DNA of 64,000 nt from Plazaster borealis (taxonomy: Eukaryota > Echinodermata > Asteroidea > Forcipulatida > Labidiasteridae), in NCBI GenBank assembly GCA_021014325.1, contig CM037471.1, forward strand, positions 22,712,818 to 22,776,817, in the 5' to 3' direction. Under the pieces are notes generated by a model. That model made no database searches. It saw nothing but the letters and a program-made list of their open reading frames with translations, and had not been told where the DNA came from. Each line of letters begins with the position of its first letter. Within the stretch, counting starts at the first letter, position 1. This document shows positions 31,901 to 41,830 of the stretch, piece by piece. The position numbers were made by a program, and so were the translations under genes.

Positions 31901-34720
31901 TCATCCATGCATTTGTTACCTCCAGACTAGACAACGGTAATGCACTTCTACACAGTCTTCCTCAAAGTCAATTATCCCGTCTTCAACGTCTACAGAACAC
32001 AGCTGCTCGGGTTGTTACTTTATCAAGAAAGTTCTGCCACATTACACCCATTCTGAGAGAACTCCACTGGCTCCCTGTCTCCCATAGGATCATCTTCAAA
32101 CTCATGATTACTGTCCACAAAGCCCTAAACAACAAGGCTCCTCCCTACATCACTGAATTACTCCAACGCTACTCTCCATCCAGAACTCTTAGATCCAGCA
32201 ACTTGTTACTCCTGAAGGAACCCATTTTCAAGCGAACTTGGGGCGCAAGATCTTTTTCTGTAGCGGCCCCCCGTATTTGGAATTCTCTGCCACTTAAACT
32301 TAGATCCTGCCACTGTTTATCTAAATTTAAATCTCTGCTTAAAACGTATCTTATGTCACAAGTTTTTTGATAATTCATTTCACTGTTTCACCTTCTTTCT
32401 GTTTGTTTTACTGCGCCTTGAGCACCCAGCAGGGTGGATATGTGCGCATTACAAGTCCCTTTTATTATTACTTTTTTCATTATACAAATACGGTTGATTA
32501 TTATTATTATTTTTGTTATTAACCCTTAGCTATAAGTGCTATAAATTAAAATGGGTCTCAGAACACAGCTCTTCACATCTTTCGTAAAAATAATAAGCGG
32601 TTTGATACGCCCAATCGAGTTTGATAAAACACTATATAAGAACCGCCTAGTATTTTTATTGTTTTTGTTATTACTTTTTTCTTGTTTGGTCGTAGGTTTA
32701 GAGACGGAAGGAGTATTCCGCCGATGCCCCAACGCCATGACAGTTAAAGAAGTACAGAGGAAGTACAATCAAGGAGAAGCTGTGGACTTTGAGGCCTTAG
32801 TTGACATTCATATCCCGGCGCTCATCTTAAAGACGTTCTTCCGGGAGTTACCTGTGCCCATAATGACCTATGAACTTTATGACGACATTATGACAATGCA
32901 CGGTATGTGTAACTATAAGGAAGTGGTTGGGATGGGTGCATATGTAAATTTAACTTTCAACGGGCAGAATATTCTTCCTACTTTAATCTGATTTCCGATT
33001 TATTGGCCCTCAGAAAAAAAAGGTCTAAAGCCTATACCATATTATGTAAATTGTTCGACGTTCTTGTGAAAATACCTTGACAGTTTGTTTGCTGTTTTCT
33101 CAGCAAGCAGACACTGTATTCAGCTGAAACTTTCACATGTGACTTTTATTGTATCTTTCTTTATCATTTTGCCTGTAAATCAGCATTACGTTGACAAAAA
33201 CCAATCTATGACCCTACGTTTAAATGTTTTTATTATTATTATTATTATGTATTTCTGGTAATGAAATAGGATGCCTCAAAGTGAACTTGATCACTGTAGC
33301 TCGCAAGCCTGAGGAAACCTGTAAACAAGTGTGCTTGTTATGTGAACCAGAAACACCTAGGTTAAACCCCTACTCTTCCACGATAAGTGTTCTGGGTTCT
33401 TTTACATGCACTACCAATCCTAGTACACGGGACCTACGGCTTAATGTCCCATCCGAAGGACAAAGCAATAATGGTAAAGTATCTTGCTCAAGGATACAGT
33501 TGTCATGACTGGGACTCGAACCCACACTCTGCTGATCAGAAACACCGGAGCTTGAGTCTGGTGCTCTTAACCGCTCAGCCACGACACGCCACTATGTTGG
33601 ATTTATAAGACTAGTGTACCTTTGTACATAGGCCCTTTGTGAAGCCACAGCTTCAGGTTCGGGGTCTATCTGCCTGTTTGAACCCTCGTTCCAAAAGAGC
33701 ACGCTTTTAAAAATATCGATAGACTAAGCCGGATCCCAAGCCAAAGGCGTGGTTTCAAAAAGAGCGCAAGTATTTCTGGATTTATCCATCTCATGAATGC
33801 CCTTTACTCAACTGCTGTTTTATGATTGAAATCGACAGGTCTTCAAGACAATGATGCAAGGATAGCATGCTGTAGGAGCATCGTTGAGAAGCTCCCTGAC
33901 ATGAACTACACTGTCTTACATTATTTGATGAGTCTTCTGCATGAGGTAGGTCAACTCTTACCCACTTTCACGTCGGATGCTGTGTTTATTCACAATTTTT
34001 GTTTGGACAGACTTACGGCGGGCGTTTTTTTAGCGACGAACAACTTCGGATTTCCTCAAAAGAAATTTCTGAATGCAGGGAGGCCGACATTTATATCCAA
34101 CGGGACTGTTTAGTGTGTAGCGTGCACAGGCAGGCACCTACCGTGGTATGGGGGTGCCAGTCAGAAGTCAGATCACTGGCTATACGGCAGTTACAGGCTG
34201 AATGGCTTTTGACTGGCACCCCCAAACAAAGATATTAACAAAATAGGGAGACTGCCAACATTAGGGGCTAGTTAGCTCAGTTGGTAGAGCACCGGCACAT
34301 TAATCCGAAGGTCGCGGGTTCAAGAGTCCCGCTCTAGTCAATGTTTCTTTTTCAACCAAAAACGAAATTCAATTCATTAATTGTTTGTGTATAAAAAAGA
34401 CATTTCATCACCAAACTGTTTATAAAAATTGTTGTTCTGCACCGGTTTTTATTTTGATCTGTGTTTATCAGGTGACTGAAAACAGCGACAAGACCAAGAT
34501 GTCTGCAGCCAACGTTTCTATCGTCTTCGGCCCCAACCTCGTCTGGCCCAAAAACAAGGCCATCTCCCTAGCCTCCCTCTCCCAAATCAATTCCTTCGTT
34601 GCCACGCTACTCTACCACTTCACCGACATCTTCACACGACAGGGTCCTCCCATGAGGCAGCCTGATCTGGTAGCATCCGCGGATCCCAAAGGGGAGACGG
34701 AGACCCCGCAGACATCTTGA
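17796..34720 (+). CDS. ARHGAP1: Rho GTPase-activating protein 1/8-type (Sec14 + RhoGAP)
   Basis: Exons: 17796-17994, 23043-23210, 24615-24702, 27402-27533, 29048-29233, 30042-30173, 31780-31850, 32696-32902, 33839-33945, 34472-34720. They total 1539 nt, 512 residues, with phase conserved throughout. Residues 1-105 are an acidic, low-complexity N-terminus. About 112-258 form a CRAL-TRIO/Sec14-like domain ([27 protein letters not shown]). About 259-301 are a linker with [11 protein letters not shown]. About 302-490 are a RhoGAP domain with the arginine-finger motif EGVFRR (Arg334), LKTFFRELP and FGPNLVW. Known: p50RhoGAP accelerates GTP hydrolysis mainly by Cdc42 and Rho, and its Sec14 part binds membranes and prenylated GTPases. 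Human ARHGAP1 is 439 residues; the extra length here is mostly N-terminal. The next in-frame ATG (fourth codon, 17805) is an alternative start. This is probably the single ancestor-like gene of vertebrate ARHGAP1 and ARHGAP8. Confidence 0.95.
21092..21343 (-). repeat. tRNA-Leu-derived SINE, copy 2
   Basis: Its minus-strand head ends in the inverse of CCGCTCGGCCACGACA and carries the T-arm GGGTTCGAATCCCAG. The body matches 11270-11526 closely. It lacks the 5' part (GATGCCTCA...) present in the other two copies. Confidence 0.78.
22841..22900. repeat. (AAT)20 microsatellite
   Basis: Twenty uninterrupted AAT units between two related flanks (AATGGTCAGACAGT before, AATGGTCAGATAGT after). Long reading frames of poly-Asn or poly-Leu here are artefacts. 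Confidence 0.95.
23766..24520. repeat. CCTGACnGAC satellite with strand reversals
   Basis: Tandem units such as ACCTGACTGACCGACCTGAC run on the plus strand from 23766. They switch to the reverse complement (GGTCAGTCAGG) at about 24110, back to CCTGACC near 24375 and reverse again near 24467. A 157-bp palindromic element interrupts it. It lies in ARHGAP1 intron 2. The serine/valine/glutamine-rich frames it opens are not genes. Confidence 0.9.
24183..24339. repeat. 157-bp palindromic element inside the satellite
   Basis: The left arm TGGGGTGCGTTTTGGCGGC and the right arm GCCGCCAAAACGCACCCCA are exact inverses, and pairing continues with gaps through GGTAACCA and GTTTC. The centre holds ACCGAGCTCACAGCTCGGT. 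No transposase family can be assigned from the termini alone. Confidence 0.8.
25663..25706. repeat. 24-bp direct duplication
   Basis: ATTTTCAGTGTGCAGTGAGC is followed by GATA and repeated once without change; a small recent tandem duplication in ARHGAP1 intron 3. Confidence 0.85.
27655..27945. repeat. Cluster of GTTGCATTTGGCAG-type motifs
   Basis: At least six variants of TGTTGCATTTGGCAG or TTGCATTTTGTTG occur over 290 bp, in one orientation with uneven spacing. It looks like a decayed minisatellite in ARHGAP1 intron 4. Confidence 0.55.
28361..28988. repeat. MITE family B copy with an internal insertion
   Basis: The left end TTAAAGGGAAAGTGTACCTT and right end ACGTATACTTTCCCTTTAA are inverse. 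Internal blocks (AACCTGTGAAAGTTTCATTT, GTTATGTCCACGCAGGAAGA) match 37418-37798 in inverted order. A separate repeat at about 28540-28740 interrupts it (AATTTATTTAGCGTCCATCC). Confidence 0.7.
29255..29525. repeat. Two tandem GGCTACGGCTATGGC-type palindromic elements
   Basis: The first (about 29262-29390) has ends CGTGTCTGAATTGGCGACTA and the inverse-type GCCGGCAATTCGGAATCGGCC. The second (about 29393-29520) resembles it. A relative is at 42150-42290 (GTAGTGGCTACGGATGTGTC). They sit 25 bp downstream of ARHGAP1 exon 29048-29233. Confidence 0.55.
30405..30790. repeat. Penelope-like element piece with ~60-bp inverted ends
   Basis: The left arm (TTTGGTTTGCGGTAACACCA then CTTGCCAGGTAGAGTTTGTT) is an almost perfect inverse of the right arm ending near 30788. 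Next to the left arm is the hairpin GACTAG-agcaag-CTAGTC preceded by CTGACGA and followed by GAAACGTTG. The same arm appears at 45278-45400, and pieces at 4770-4905 and 41698-41830. Known: Penelope-like elements can have inverted terminal repeats and hammerhead-type motifs. There is no coding sequence here. Confidence 0.5.
31431..31571. repeat. Partial MITE of the GCAGCTCTATGAAATTGG family
   Basis: It runs from GTAGCTAAGCACAACAAAAT to AAGCAGCTCTATGAAATTGG; the left terminus is absent. Confidence 0.55.
31780..34720 (+). CDS. ARHGAP1: RhoGAP-domain exons of ARHGAP1
   Basis: The four exons 31780-31850, 32696-32902, 33839-33945 and 34472-34720 encode the catalytic half. Arg334 in EGVFRR sits where the arginine finger enters the GTPase active site. 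Lys and Arg of LKTFFRELP and the Asn of [12 protein letters not shown] match other conserved RhoGAP positions, so I expect an active GAP. The final ~20 residues after the fold are acidic and hydrophilic. The first intron of this group is filled by a LINE fragment. Confidence 0.93.
31870..32480 (+). mobile_element. 5'-truncated CR1/L2-type non-LTR retrotransposon, 3' end
   Basis: A 162-codon frame (31882-32370, TGA end) matches the C-terminal, post-catalytic part of LINE reverse transcriptases. Diagnostic pieces are [51 protein letters not shown] and [13 protein letters not shown] short 3' UTR follows (GCGCCTTGAGCACCCAGCAG) and ends in ATTATTA-type repeats near 32460-32520. The catalytic palm motif is missing, so the copy is dead. 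The frame is uninterrupted, which suggests fairly recent insertion. It fills most of the 845-bp ARHGAP1 intron between 31850 and 32696, in the same orientation as the gene. Confidence 0.85.
33055..33222. repeat. Interspersed repeat shared with 20455-20620
   Basis: Both copies share CTGTATTCAGCTGAAACTTT, GTTTTCTCAGCAAG and ACAAAAACCAATCTATGACC in the same order, about 85-90% alike by eye. No terminal repeats are obvious. Confidence 0.65.
33229..33590 (-). repeat. tRNA-Leu-derived SINE, copy 3
   Basis: Same structure as 11171-11527: a TTATTATTATTATTATG tail on the plus strand, the body AACCCCTACTCTTCCACGAT, and a tRNA-Leu-like head on the minus strand ending in the inverse of CCGCTCAGCCACGACA. 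It lies in ARHGAP1 intron 8. Confidence 0.8.
34140..34345 (+). repeat. tRNA-derived SINE, plus-strand copy
   Basis: The leader GGCTGAATGGCTTTTGACTG is shared with 4390-4410. The tRNA-like head is 34265-34340 (GCTAGTTAGCTCAGTTGGTA, then GGTCGCGGGTTCAAGAGTCC). A one-base insertion in the T arm argues against a working tRNA. It lies in the last ARHGAP1 intron. Confidence 0.75.
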
Positions 34721-35224
34721 TGAGGGTCAGAGAGGTCACATCTTGCTCTGATGGGTCTTCAGGTGTTCAAATATTACTTCCTTTATTACAAAATGCAAGT
34801 TACAATTGATAAAAAAGTTCTACACGGAGACACTGCTTGCAATATGACGTCACACGCTTGCACAGTGCCATCACCGAGGTCAAAAGAAGATGCCTCATTG
34901 CTTGACAGTCGTAGTATTACAAAAAAGCTTGAGCAGGGTTGATATTATTTGTTGTTACATAGCTTCTCGCTCTACATATATGGGAGGTTAGGGATAGATT
35001 TGTATTGGATGTATATGCAGTGTTCTGAAAGTGTACTTTGCATTGGATGGAGTTCGTGTTAAAGGCTGTAGACAACAAACTGTTTTAGCAATTGATGGAG
35101 ATTGACAAATATTTCCATGTATAGTCTAAACGGTTGCTCCTTAGGTTTTCATGTCAAATCATGATGTCAACATTTTCAAAGTTTCAAGCACTTCTGTAAA
35201 AAAAAGAATGCAATGGTTAATGAG

Positions 35225-35486
35225 CTCTTGAGACCATTCATGTCTGTGTAATCATCACGGTATGTCCACACATGACCAATATTTTTTTGACTCAAATTTT
35301 TCTTCAGAAAAAATGTTGGGGGAAAACAATACAAAACAGAAATTTTAGTCTGTTTTTAGAATTACTAATAGGAACTACATTCAATTTAGAACATGACCTT
35401 TACTTTGACCATTTTTGAGTCGAGGCAGGTCAAATCGGGCGGGCGTTTGGTACAAGTGGCTTGCAGCCGCTATGGTTCTCTAAAAA
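35225..35486. repeat. ~260-bp inverted-repeat element, copy 3
   Basis: Ends CTTGAGACCATTCATG and CGCTATGGTTCTCTAA, with the internal TGACCTTTACTTTGACC block; same family as 106-396 and 13676-13930. Confidence 0.6.
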
Positions 35487-35652
35487 ATAAATGATGAGTT
35501 AGAACTTGTGTACAACATGCGCAGACTTAATACTTCACAGAGGGCAACAGAGGCAAATGCCTCCATGCTTGTGGTCAGCTGCATTGGTGCCCCTTGAAGT
35601 GTTCCAATAACAATGTAAACTTCCCTCATAGAGGTGCCCTTTACTAAGGAAA

Positions 35653-36045
35653 AACTGCCTTGCCCCTTACAAGAACGAGGTACCAGTGCACTGCCTTGCC
35701 CTTACAAGAACGAGGTACCAGTGCACTGCCTTGCCCTTACAAGAACGAGGTACCAGTGCACTGCCTTGCCCTTACAAGAACGAGGTACCAGTGCACTGCC
35801 TTGCCCTTACAAGAACGAGGTACCAGTGCACTGCCTTGCCCTTACAAGAACGAGGTACCAGTGCACTGCCTTGCCCTTATAAGAACGAGGTACCAGTGCA
35901 CTGCTTTGCCCTTACAAGAATGAGGTACCAGTGCACTGCCTTGCCCTTACAAGAACGAGGTACCAGTGCACTGCCTTGCCCTCACAAGAACGAGGTACCA
36001 GTGCACTGCCTTGCCCTTACAAAAACAAGGTACCACTGTCTGCAT
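35653..36045. repeat. 11-copy, 35-bp minisatellite, perfectly spaced
   Basis: The unit includes TTGCCCTTACAAGAACGAGG and TACCAGTGCACTGCC. AAGAACGAGG or a one- or two-base variant starts at 35671 and then every 35 bp to 36021, with no indel in eleven units. Since 35 is not a multiple of three and the unit lacks plus-strand stops, all three plus frames are open; these are not genes. Confidence 0.95.
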
Positions 36046-36534
36046 TTATACACTGTGTTCACAGTCTCTGCTGACTTTGTCAGCACTTACACAAACCTCT
36101 GCGGATTTGCTGTTGGTTTATCAACTTAAATTCCTATCAAATTATAAAATAAAATTATGACATTACCACAAAAGCAGGCTCTTAGTTGTCCAACAGATGT
36201 TCGATCCACACCTTAAGAAGATGCTATTAGGAAATCAGATTCCAGAGTGGAACAGTACGGACATTCCAAGACCCCTGGATTAAGTGCTAAGCCAATAATG
36301 TGATTAGAACTAGGAGTGAGTGCCAGGATGGCAAGTAGGATTTCAAACGCACTGGTGAACAAAATATTTTGTGTTTGAAACGATTTATCTTGTTGGTAGT
36401 ATAGTATGTATCTGCTCAAAACCTATCACTCTTGTATTCCTATCAAATTATAATATCAAATAATGACATTCTATGGCAGCTCAACACCCTAATATTTTGA
36501 TTTGTATAATTTGCGAATTGATTTTGATGAGCCC

Positions 36535-36670
36535 TTTTAAAGGGATTGTATACGTTTGGTAATTGGAACCCCCCACTGTTTGTTTCAATCCTATATAGTT
36601 GTAGATATATACCATAAAATTAACCTGTGAAAATTTCATTTCAAAAGGTGGTTGCGTTTTCGAGATATTG
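36535..36670. repeat. Half copy of MITE family B
   Basis: Starts AAAGGGATTGTATACGTTTG and contains AACCTGTGAAAATTTCATTT and AAAGGTGGTTGCGTTTTCGA, then breaks off at a copy of another repeat (AAGGCCTTGTCACACCC) shared with 58777. Confidence 0.7.
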
Positions 36671-37417
36671 TGTGACTAGGCCTTTAAAGGCCTTGTCACA
36701 CCCAGGGCAATTTTTACTGGCAAATTAAAGGCAACCATTTCATTTTCATTTCAAGACATTTATTTTTCACTCCCAACAGAGCATCATCATAGCAATAACA
36801 AAGGACAGTAAGAGGATAATTGGAAATGAGGGCATAGCCAGAAAAGCCAAAGCTTGTGGTAGGTATGCCCGGACAAACAAAATTACACTGCACTGAAAGG
36901 CAAAAGGATTACTTTGGTAGCACAGGAGTTATTTTTTCTAAGGATGTCTGACAATCCTCAAGGAAATGATGTGAGATTTAAAAAATGTGAATGTTTTTCT
37001 CTTCTTTGAGATTGCTTGGAACTGGTTACCTGTAAATTGCCACGTGTGAAATGGCCATTTATGATTTGTCGTACAATCCCTAAGGAAAATTGAAATGTGA
37101 ATGGTTTTTTTCTTCTTGTAATATTGCCATGTGTGACTGGGATCACAGCTGAACATAAACATACTTGATGTCAAACAAAGTATTTAAAAAAAAATTATAA
37201 TAATATGTTTCAGAAAATATTGTCTCTACATACAGAGCAACTTATTTTGGTTTTAAAGGAAAACAATACTGTTAACAAATTTAGCTCTTATAAACTTTTT
37301 CACCAATCAAAATATAAATAGCAAAATACTAGATATTGACCGCACAATATACAGTAAGTTCTTTCTCATAAGAAAAATGCTTGAGCTTAATGGGATATTT
37401 CTGTATTATTTTTCTTA

Positions 37418-37798
37418 TTAAAGGGTCTGTATACGATTGGTAATGACTCTAAAAATTAGTGGGAATCAAAACTTATTTGGTAAGAAGTACAGCAGCTTTG
37501 GTTAGTATAATGCATTTTGAAAAACTTTTCACTCAGAAGTACTTGCGGTTATAGAAAAGCAAAATTGAATCTGAGAAGCGTTACTGCAGTAACTTTTCTC
37601 AGATTGTTTATATCAATTGCAGATTATTCTTCCTGCGTGGACATAACTGTTCCAGATTTTCGGCATTATCTCAAAAACGCTACCACCTTATGAAATGAAA
37701 TTTTCACAGGTTAGTTTTATGGTATATACCTACAACTATATAGGATTGACACAAACAGTGATTTCCAATTACCAAACGTATACAATCCCTTTTAAAGG
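37418..37798. repeat. MITE family B, complete copy (~380 bp)
   Basis: The left end TTAAAGGGTCTGTATACGAT and right end CGTATACAATCCCTTTTAAA are inverse. The interior has a palindrome TCTGAGAAGCGTTACTGCAG and CTTTTCTCAGA. Other copies: 28361-28988, 36535-36670, 54900-55250. AT-rich, no frame. Confidence 0.8.
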
Positions 37799-38229
37799 AA
37801 ACGTTTGATGCAGTGAAACATCATTCAAAAAATAATGTTTTAAAAATGCAGATCTTTCGGCTCTTTTCTCTTTGTTTCTATCAGTTTCTCTTCCCATTTT
37901 TCCAACATTCCTTTCTTTCATCATAAGTTTATTTTCAAATAAACTTTTGACTTGGTATTTCTTGCAATCTTTTGTACATAATATCAAGTAATAATAAGTA
38001 TAATCAAGTTGACTTTAAAAATGAGGTAAAAACCAAATAAAACTGTACATGAAACCAAATGCAAATTTTTACTATTTGTGATAAATGGATTTACAGTGGA
38101 ATATTTAGAATTTTATAGTTCAAGCAACTTTGGTGTATTTACCAAGATATGGTTTTGTCAAACGGAGACAGTAATATAGTGACTGTGAAATGTAGACATC
38201 AGTTTGGGGATTTTGTGTTGTTTTTCTGT

Positions 38230-38292
38230 TTCTTTTTTTTCTTTCTTTCTTCTTCTACTTCTTCTTCTTCTTTTTCTTTTCCTTTTTGTGTT
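38230..38292. repeat. Polypyrimidine tract
   Basis: A nearly pure C/T run on the plus strand with TTCTTC repeats. It lies 120-190 bp before two closely spaced AATAAA signals (38411, 38423). Confidence 0.8.
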
Positions 38293-38475
38293 TGATTCTT
38301 GTGTTCTTGAAATTGATAAGTGTTAAAGAATGTGTACAGGATTGGATATCAAAGATGTCTTGTAACTATTTTGTGACAAAATGTTAAAAGCTTCGAATGA
38401 ATATCAGAGAAATAAATCCACAAATAAACACATTATTGTTATTTCTGTGAAAACATACAGCATTTACGATTTCAT

Positions 38476-38798
38476 CTTAAAGGCCATGTACACTATTGGT
38501 AAGATCGAAAAACACAACTGTTCACAGATTCACACATAACTTACATAATTTAAAGTAATGGTAGAAAGGGTTCCTTAAGATATTTCTGCCTAAAATGCTA
38601 TCTTTTCTGAGAAATGAGAAAAACAATAGTTTTGAAAAAACAGAAAACACATAAGGTCTCTTCTCACTATTTTCTGGTGACCTCGGTGACCAATTGAGCT
38701 CAAACTTTCACAGGTTTATTTGTTCATGCATATGTTGAATCACACAAAATGTGGACACTGGTCTTTGACAATTACCAAAAGTGTACAATACCTTTAAG
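38476..38798. repeat. MITE family C, copy 1
   Basis: The left end CTTAAAGGCCATGTACACTA and right end AAGTGTACAATACCTTTAAG are inverse. Internal GTGACCAATTGAGCTCAAAC and TTTCACAGGTTTATTT are shared with 39416-39804. Confidence 0.75.
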
Positions 38799-38852
38799 AA
38801 CATTTGTGAATCCTTGGATAAGTATTAAGAGTTAAAATCATGGCTATGAAGA

Positions 38853-39043
38853 GGTCCAATTTCATAAAACTGCTTAAAGAGAAAATTACGCTTAGCATTT
38901 TTCTGTGAGCAAAAATAAGCAGGATACCAGTCACAGATTGTACATGTGACATGGTGTTTCGGCTGGTTACCTTACTCTGGGAGGCATACATTTGTTGTGC
39001 TAAGCTACTTGTTGTGCTTAAGCAGCTCTATGAAATCGGGCCC
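38853..39043. repeat. MITE, GCAGCTCTATGAAAT family
   Basis: Left end GGTCCAATTTCATAAAACTG, right end AAGCAGCTCTATGAAATCGG; interior AAGCAGGATACCAGTCACAG as in the other full copies. Confidence 0.75.
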
Positions 39044-39415
39044 AGGTACTTAAACTTCGATTGACTAACAGTTTACTAACAGTTTAAACCATCTTGAAAT
39101 CCCGTTTTAATATTCCCAAAGGATTCCTAGAAATCTGTATTCCTAGCTTTTTCTCGGCCATATTTATCCTTACCATGTAAATATATCAGTCCCATAAGAG
39201 GAATTCAACTTCATTAATCAAGGTGTTTTTTCATAAAAAACTTGGAAAGCAGAATTGGAAAGCAAAATTTGTTAGGCTACGCACTAGCGGCACTTTGAAC
39301 ATAGAAACCAGAAATCTGTTTTCTGGGGGATAATTTTTCTAACAAACTGAAACAGGTAAATGTTTGCTTCACTTTGGTGAGACATTTTCCATTTATTATT
39401 TTTTTACAAACCATA

Positions 39416-39804
39416 CTTAAAGGCACTGGACACTATTGGTAATTGCTCAAAATATCTGTTAGCATAAAAACTTACTTGGTAACGATCAATGGAGAGCTGT
39501 TGACAGTATAAAACATTGTGAGAAACTGCTCCCTCTGAAGTAACATCGTTTTTGAGAAAAAAGTAATTTCTCAGTAAAATGTTTGAATTCATTTCGAGAC
39601 CTCACGCGCGAGGTCTTTAAATCAAGCATGAAAGCACACAACTTCGTGTGACAAGGGTGTTATTTCTTCCATTATTATCTCGCAACTTCGATGACCAATT
39701 GAGTTCAAATTTTCACAGGTTTGTTATTTTGTGCATATGTTGAGATACACCAAGTGAGAAGACTGTTCTTTGACAATTACCAAAGGTGTCCAGTGTCTTT
39801 AAAG
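39416..39804. repeat. MITE family C, complete copy (~389 bp)
   Basis: The left end CTTAAAGGCACTGGACACTA and right end GGTGTCCAGTGTCTTTAAAG are near-perfect inverses. The centre has a nested hairpin CGAGACCTCACGCGCGAGGTC. Confidence 0.8.
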
Positions 39805-40399
39805 TAAGCATCACTTTTTTGGACTACTGGTGTTAACCTTCACACTAAAATATAGTGTTAATGTAGATGTAATGAAATTTAAACCACATATGTCTATATT
39901 ATTAATAAAATAATGTAAATTCACTACATTTATAATACATGATCTTATTTTATCGTAAAACTGAATCATTCAAAGTAATGTGGAAGTATGCTGATTGACC
40001 CATTTTGCATAATCATGTCACAAGGTCAATGGAGAAGGGATCTCATTGGCTAACAGTAATTGGAATGGCATTTCATTGGCTGACGGTTATCTGTGTTTGC
40101 CTATAAACCCATTTCACGACGCGCAGGGCACTGACACGTGCCTATCCTGTCCTCCATTTTGGGAGTCAAAATGTACACAAAAGGAGTTGGTGGAAATGGT
40201 AGACACGAATTGTGCGGAGATGCGTTCTGAGTTGTGCAAAAGGGTCAATTCAAAAGGGAAATAAGCAGTAAGTTTGGAAATGTTACTTGTGTCACACATT
40301 ACAAAAAACCAGCCGATCAAAAGTAAATATGCATGTAACATTTATAGCAAGTAAGTAATATCAAGTATTCAGTGTTTTTGATGAGTACAGACTTTAGAG

Positions 40400-40605
40400 T
40401 TAAAGGGGCTTTGCGTCATTATCAAAGCAGGCCTGTGGCTGTACATGGAATTATGAACTCGCACTCAGATACTGCACACACACGCCCTCCCTCTGTATCA
40501 TATCTATGGAGAGCATATGCGTACGTAAAGTAACTGGGTGAGAGTTTATAATTCCATGTACAGTCACAGGCCTGCTATGATTATGATGACACATCCCTTT
40601 TAAAG
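40400..40605. repeat. 206-bp element with ~58-bp terminal inverted repeats
   Basis: Ends are TTAAAGGGG and CCCTTTTAAAG; the long arms include AGGCCTGTGGCTGTACATGG and the inverse CCATGTACAGTCACAGGCCT. The loop carries ACACACGCCCTCCCTCTG. Such long arms would form a stable cruciform or an RNA hairpin. Confidence 0.8.
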
Positions 40606-41422
40606 ATGTAGACTTTTAAGACATAAAGATTTCACAGATATGTACCAAAATGTATCATTTAAAATATTTCACTTCACCTTTTTGTAGATATTTACTCAAT
40701 ACTTCTGAAATCTTCAGAACAAATCCACCGGTGTATACAGGATTTGAACCCTAGACCTGTGTTTTGCAACAGATATTTTAACTATGTGACAATTGACCTT
40801 GCCCAAGGTGTAGTGTTGTGTAACAGTGTGTACTACAATTTCTAATCAATTCGCAGTATTTTTCACCGCGGGAGGGCGTTTGTGAAGCAAATTTACATGA
40901 TGCGATTAATAAACTAACTGTTTTTTCAATGTTATTATTGTTTATTTGGCCTTCCATACGAGAACAAAACCCGTATAGAAAGCGCCCTCATGCGGTCAAA
41001 AATACAGTAAATTTATGTAAATCTTGGACTGAGAACAGTTTGGTAATTTTCTTTAAATTGTACCTTCATTGCAACGCCAGTGGAAAAACAAAATAAAGAT
41101 TATTCGATCGACATTCCAGATGCTAGAGTTACATCAATGGCTCACACTGACGTCACTGTCTTCCCTTTATCTGCCATTTGGGTAGTCAAATTGCAGTTAA
41201 AGATATTATGCGCATCTCACTGCGCGCTCATCACCTCAAATACACATTGCAAAGTAACACACAGGGAATATGACTTCCAAAATGGCATAACCAAGATTTA
41301 TCGTGGGTTATGATGTCATATGAATTGGGTCAATAGATAATTTCAGATACACGCCGTCTTAGGGGTAACTTTGGTTTTGACTTCAAGTCGTGTCAAGCGT
41401 TTTAACTTTTCTACGCAGCTAG

Positions 41423-41522
41423 GGCCAAGTTCGCACAAGGACTATTTGGCGATTAGCGGTGTTGGGTACCAGGGAATATCAGCCTCTAGTCGATAAATAG
41501 TCCTCGTGCGAACTTTGGCCAA
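41423..41522. repeat. 100-bp palindromic element
   Basis: The arms GGCCAAGTTCGCACAAGGAC and the inverse-type GTCCTCGTGCGAACTTTGGCC flank a ~50-bp centre. Probably a very short MITE. Confidence 0.75.
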
Positions 41523-41697
41523 GTGGTTTACCCAACCAATTGTGCAAGGAATTCAGCAAACTCCCATGTGCTGCATGGGTGTTCATTTCTAACGCATAAT
41601 TTGTGTATCATTGCCCGTAGAGATGGCTGATTTTACACTGTGTGACATCAAGTGGAAACAGACTGTAGAATCAAAACAACTTAAACAAGGTATTTTA

Positions 41698-41830
41698 TTC
41701 TCCAGAAGACGATCAGAGCATACTGATCGAAACGTCGAGTTGAAACCAACGGTTCTTTTCAGAACCACCCCCAACTCACATAGAGAGATTATTACATGTA
41801 CATGGTGTCACCGCAAACCTTTCCATATCG
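41698..41830. repeat. Penelope-like repeat fragment, second copy
   Basis: Almost base-for-base the same as 4770-4905, including CATACTGATCGAAACGTCGA and CCACCCCCAACTCACATAG. High identity between two places 37 kb apart implies recent spread. Confidence 0.55.

Noticed and set aside
32551..32695. N-terminal extension of the RhoGAP exon with a hydrophobic stretch
   Set aside because: The frame runs through intron sequence by chance; a TAG acceptor at 32693-32695 and correct phase with exon 31780-31850 show the true exon begins at 32696.
34265..34340. Functional tRNA gene
   Set aside because: It has tRNA-like boxes, but the T arm carries an extra base, the anticodon stem mispairs, and the flanks match a SINE found five more times in the window.
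35634..36129. Long plus-strand frames of 82-147 codons
   Set aside because: They are created by the 35-bp minisatellite, which has no stops in any plus frame; the three frames encode the same repeat peptide in shifted registers.
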